Assembly (NCBI GenBank): GCA_017480395.1
Contig: JAFVAS010000080.1
Location: 1-5,270 of the forward strand
Direction: 5' to 3'
DNA from: Oscillospiraceae bacterium
Lineage (GTDB): Bacteria > Bacillota > Clostridia > Oscillospirales > Oscillospiraceae
Length of the DNA: 5,270 bases
The notes under the pieces were generated by a model. The model searched no databases, was not told the DNA's origin, and worked only from the letters and a program-made list of their open reading frames with translations. Shown in pieces: positions 4,402 to 5,270 of the stretch (position 1 is its first letter; each line of letters opens with the position of its first letter). The translations under genes and the position numbers were made by a program.

Positions 4402-5268
4402 ATGCAGCTGAACAATCTGTTTAAACGCCCCAAGCTCGGGGAGACCGAGGCGCCGGAGCCCGCCCTGCGGGGTGACACCGACGACCCCAGCCGCACCTGT
4501 CCCCGCTGCCAGAGCGTGATCCCTGAGTACCAGCTCAGCGACCAGGGCTACGTCTGCTCCTGCGGCTATCATTTCCGCATGCCCGCCCGGAAGCGGCTGC
4601 TGTCCCTGGTGGACGAGGGCTCCTTCTGGGAGATGGACGCGGAGATGAAGGGGCTCAACCCCCTGGACACCCCCGGCTACGAGGAGAAAAAGGAGAAGCT
4701 GCGCAACAGCAGCGGCGAGAACGAGGCCGTCATCTGCGGCCTGGCCCAGATCCACGGCGTCAAGGCCGCCGTCTTTGTGATGGAGCCCTACTTCTTCATG
4801 GGCTCCATGGGCTGCGTCGTGGGTGAGAAGATCACCCGCCTGTTTGAGCTGGCCACCGCCGAGCGTCTGCCCGTCGTGGGCTTCACCGTCTCCGGCGGCG
4901 CGAGAATGCAGGAGGGCATCCTCTCCCTCATGCAGATGGCCAAGACCTCCGGCGCGGTCAAGATGCACTCCGACGCCGGGCTGTTCTACCTGGTGGTGCT
5001 GACCGACCCCACCACCGGCGGCGTCACCGCCAGCTACGGCATGGAGGCGGACATCACCCTGGCCGAGCCCGGCGCGCTGATCGGCTTTGCCGGTCCCCGG
5101 GTCATCGAGCAGACCATCCGCAAAAAGCTCCCCGCCGGGTTCCAGCGGGCGGAGTTCCAGGTGGAGCACGGCTTTGTGGACGCCATCGTCCCCCGCCACA
5201 ACCAGCGGGATCTGATCGGCCGTCTGCTGCACGCCCACATCCAGAAGGAGGTGGCCAAGCATGTCTGA
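4402..5268 (+). CDS. accD: Acetyl-CoA carboxylase, carboxyltransferase subunit beta
   Basis: AccD, with AccA, transfers the carboxyl group from carboxybiotin to acetyl-CoA to form malonyl-CoA, the first committed step of fatty acid synthesis. The 288 residues are a normal length. An N-terminal zinc ribbon has Cys33, Cys36, Cys52 and Cys54, followed by the crotonase-fold carboxyltransferase domain: GSMGCVVGEK (134-143), SGGARMQEG (164-172), PTTGGVTASYG (203-213) and GALIGFAGPRVIEQT (224-238). The last zinc knuckle is Cys-x-Cys, whereas E. coli AccD has Cys-x2-Cys (C-x2-C-x15-C-x2-C overall). It follows fabZ after 35 bases, and its 3' end carries a strong ribosome binding site and overlaps the next gene, presumably accA, by eight bases. 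This couples the two subunits that form one enzyme. Biotin carboxylase and carrier protein genes are not in the window. Confidence 0.97.
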   Translation: MQLNNLFKRPKLGETEAPEPALRGDTDDPSRTCPRCQSVIPEYQLSDQGYVCSCGYHFRMPARKRLLSLVDEGSFWEMDAEMKGLNPLDTPGYEEKKEKLRNSSGENEAVICGLAQIHGVKAAVFVMEPYFFMGSMGCVVGEKITRLFELATAERLPVVGFTVSGGARMQEGILSLMQMAKTSGAVKMHSDAGLFYLVVLTDPTTGGVTASYGMEADITLAEPGALIGFAGPRVIEQTIRKKLPAGFQRAEFQVEHGFVDAIVPRHNQRDLIGRLLHAHIQKEVAKHV

Positions 5269-5270
5269 AA
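5245..5270 (+). CDS. accA: Start of the next operon gene, probably carboxyltransferase subunit alpha (right edge)
   Basis: A perfect ribosome binding site AAGGAGG (5245-5251) lies within the end of accD, nine bases before an ATG at 5261-5263 in a different frame. That ATG overlaps the accD stop within ATGTCTGA. Only Met-Ser-Glu and one further base are inside the window, so coding begins at 5261 and the entry includes its binding site. No protein motif can be seen. The call accA rests on the usual accD-accA pairing in Firmicutes and on the tight overlap, which suits two subunits needed in equal amounts. Confidence 0.6.

Noticed and set aside
4279..5262. Long open frame (327 codons) antisense to accD
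   Set aside because: Same compositional artefact: low-complexity Gly/Ala/His/Leu/Val content opposite a gene with clear catalytic motifs.
1..5270. Mobile elements, CRISPR arrays, tRNA or rRNA genes, prophage or defence genes
   Set aside because: Both strands were read for these; no transposase motifs, terminal repeats, regularly spaced repeats or cloverleaf sequences were found. The coding content is entirely metK plus fatty acid synthesis.

Overview
The window looks like part of the chromosome of a GC-rich Firmicute of the class Clostridia, plausibly an Oscillospiraceae-type gut anaerobe. This is an inference from four things: the SAM-I (S-box) riboswitch on metK, strong AGGAGG-type ribosome binding sites, dense G/C third codon positions, and a clostridial-type type II fatty acid synthesis (FAS II) gene order. 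No species can be named from the sequence alone.

Layout. Positions 1-315 (minus strand) are the N-terminal 105 codons of metK, S-adenosylmethionine synthetase, running off the left edge. Positions 316-763 are a divergent intergenic region. On the minus strand it holds a consensus sigma-A promoter (538-565), a SAM-I riboswitch aptamer (409-518), a candidate antiterminator pairing and an intrinsic terminator (361-391) for metK. On the plus strand it holds a separate promoter (634-662) overlapped by an inverted repeat, then a structured leader (692-751) ahead of the next gene. Positions 764-5270 (plus strand) are one tightly packed operon: acpP - fabD - fabG - fabF - fabZ - accD - accA. Only the first three codons of accA lie inside the window.

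How the genes work together. AccD (with AccA) transfers carboxyl groups to acetyl-CoA to make malonyl-CoA, and FabD loads malonate onto the acyl carrier protein AcpP. FabF condenses it with the growing acyl-ACP, FabG reduces the 3-keto group and FabZ dehydrates the 3-hydroxy group. The enoyl reductase, KAS III (FabH), biotin carboxyl carrier protein and biotin carboxylase needed for a full pathway are absent here. The order that remains equals the common Firmicute cluster with fabH, fabK, accB and accC removed.

All coding genes are recognisable housekeeping genes; I do not see an undescribed multi-gene system. The parts that merit a second look are regulatory: the inverted repeat over the fab promoter, a fab leader RNA with two mutually exclusive pairings, and the metK antiterminator. 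A non-standard spacing in the AccD zinc finger is also worth checking. Long open frames antisense to the fab genes are judged to be compositional shadows.
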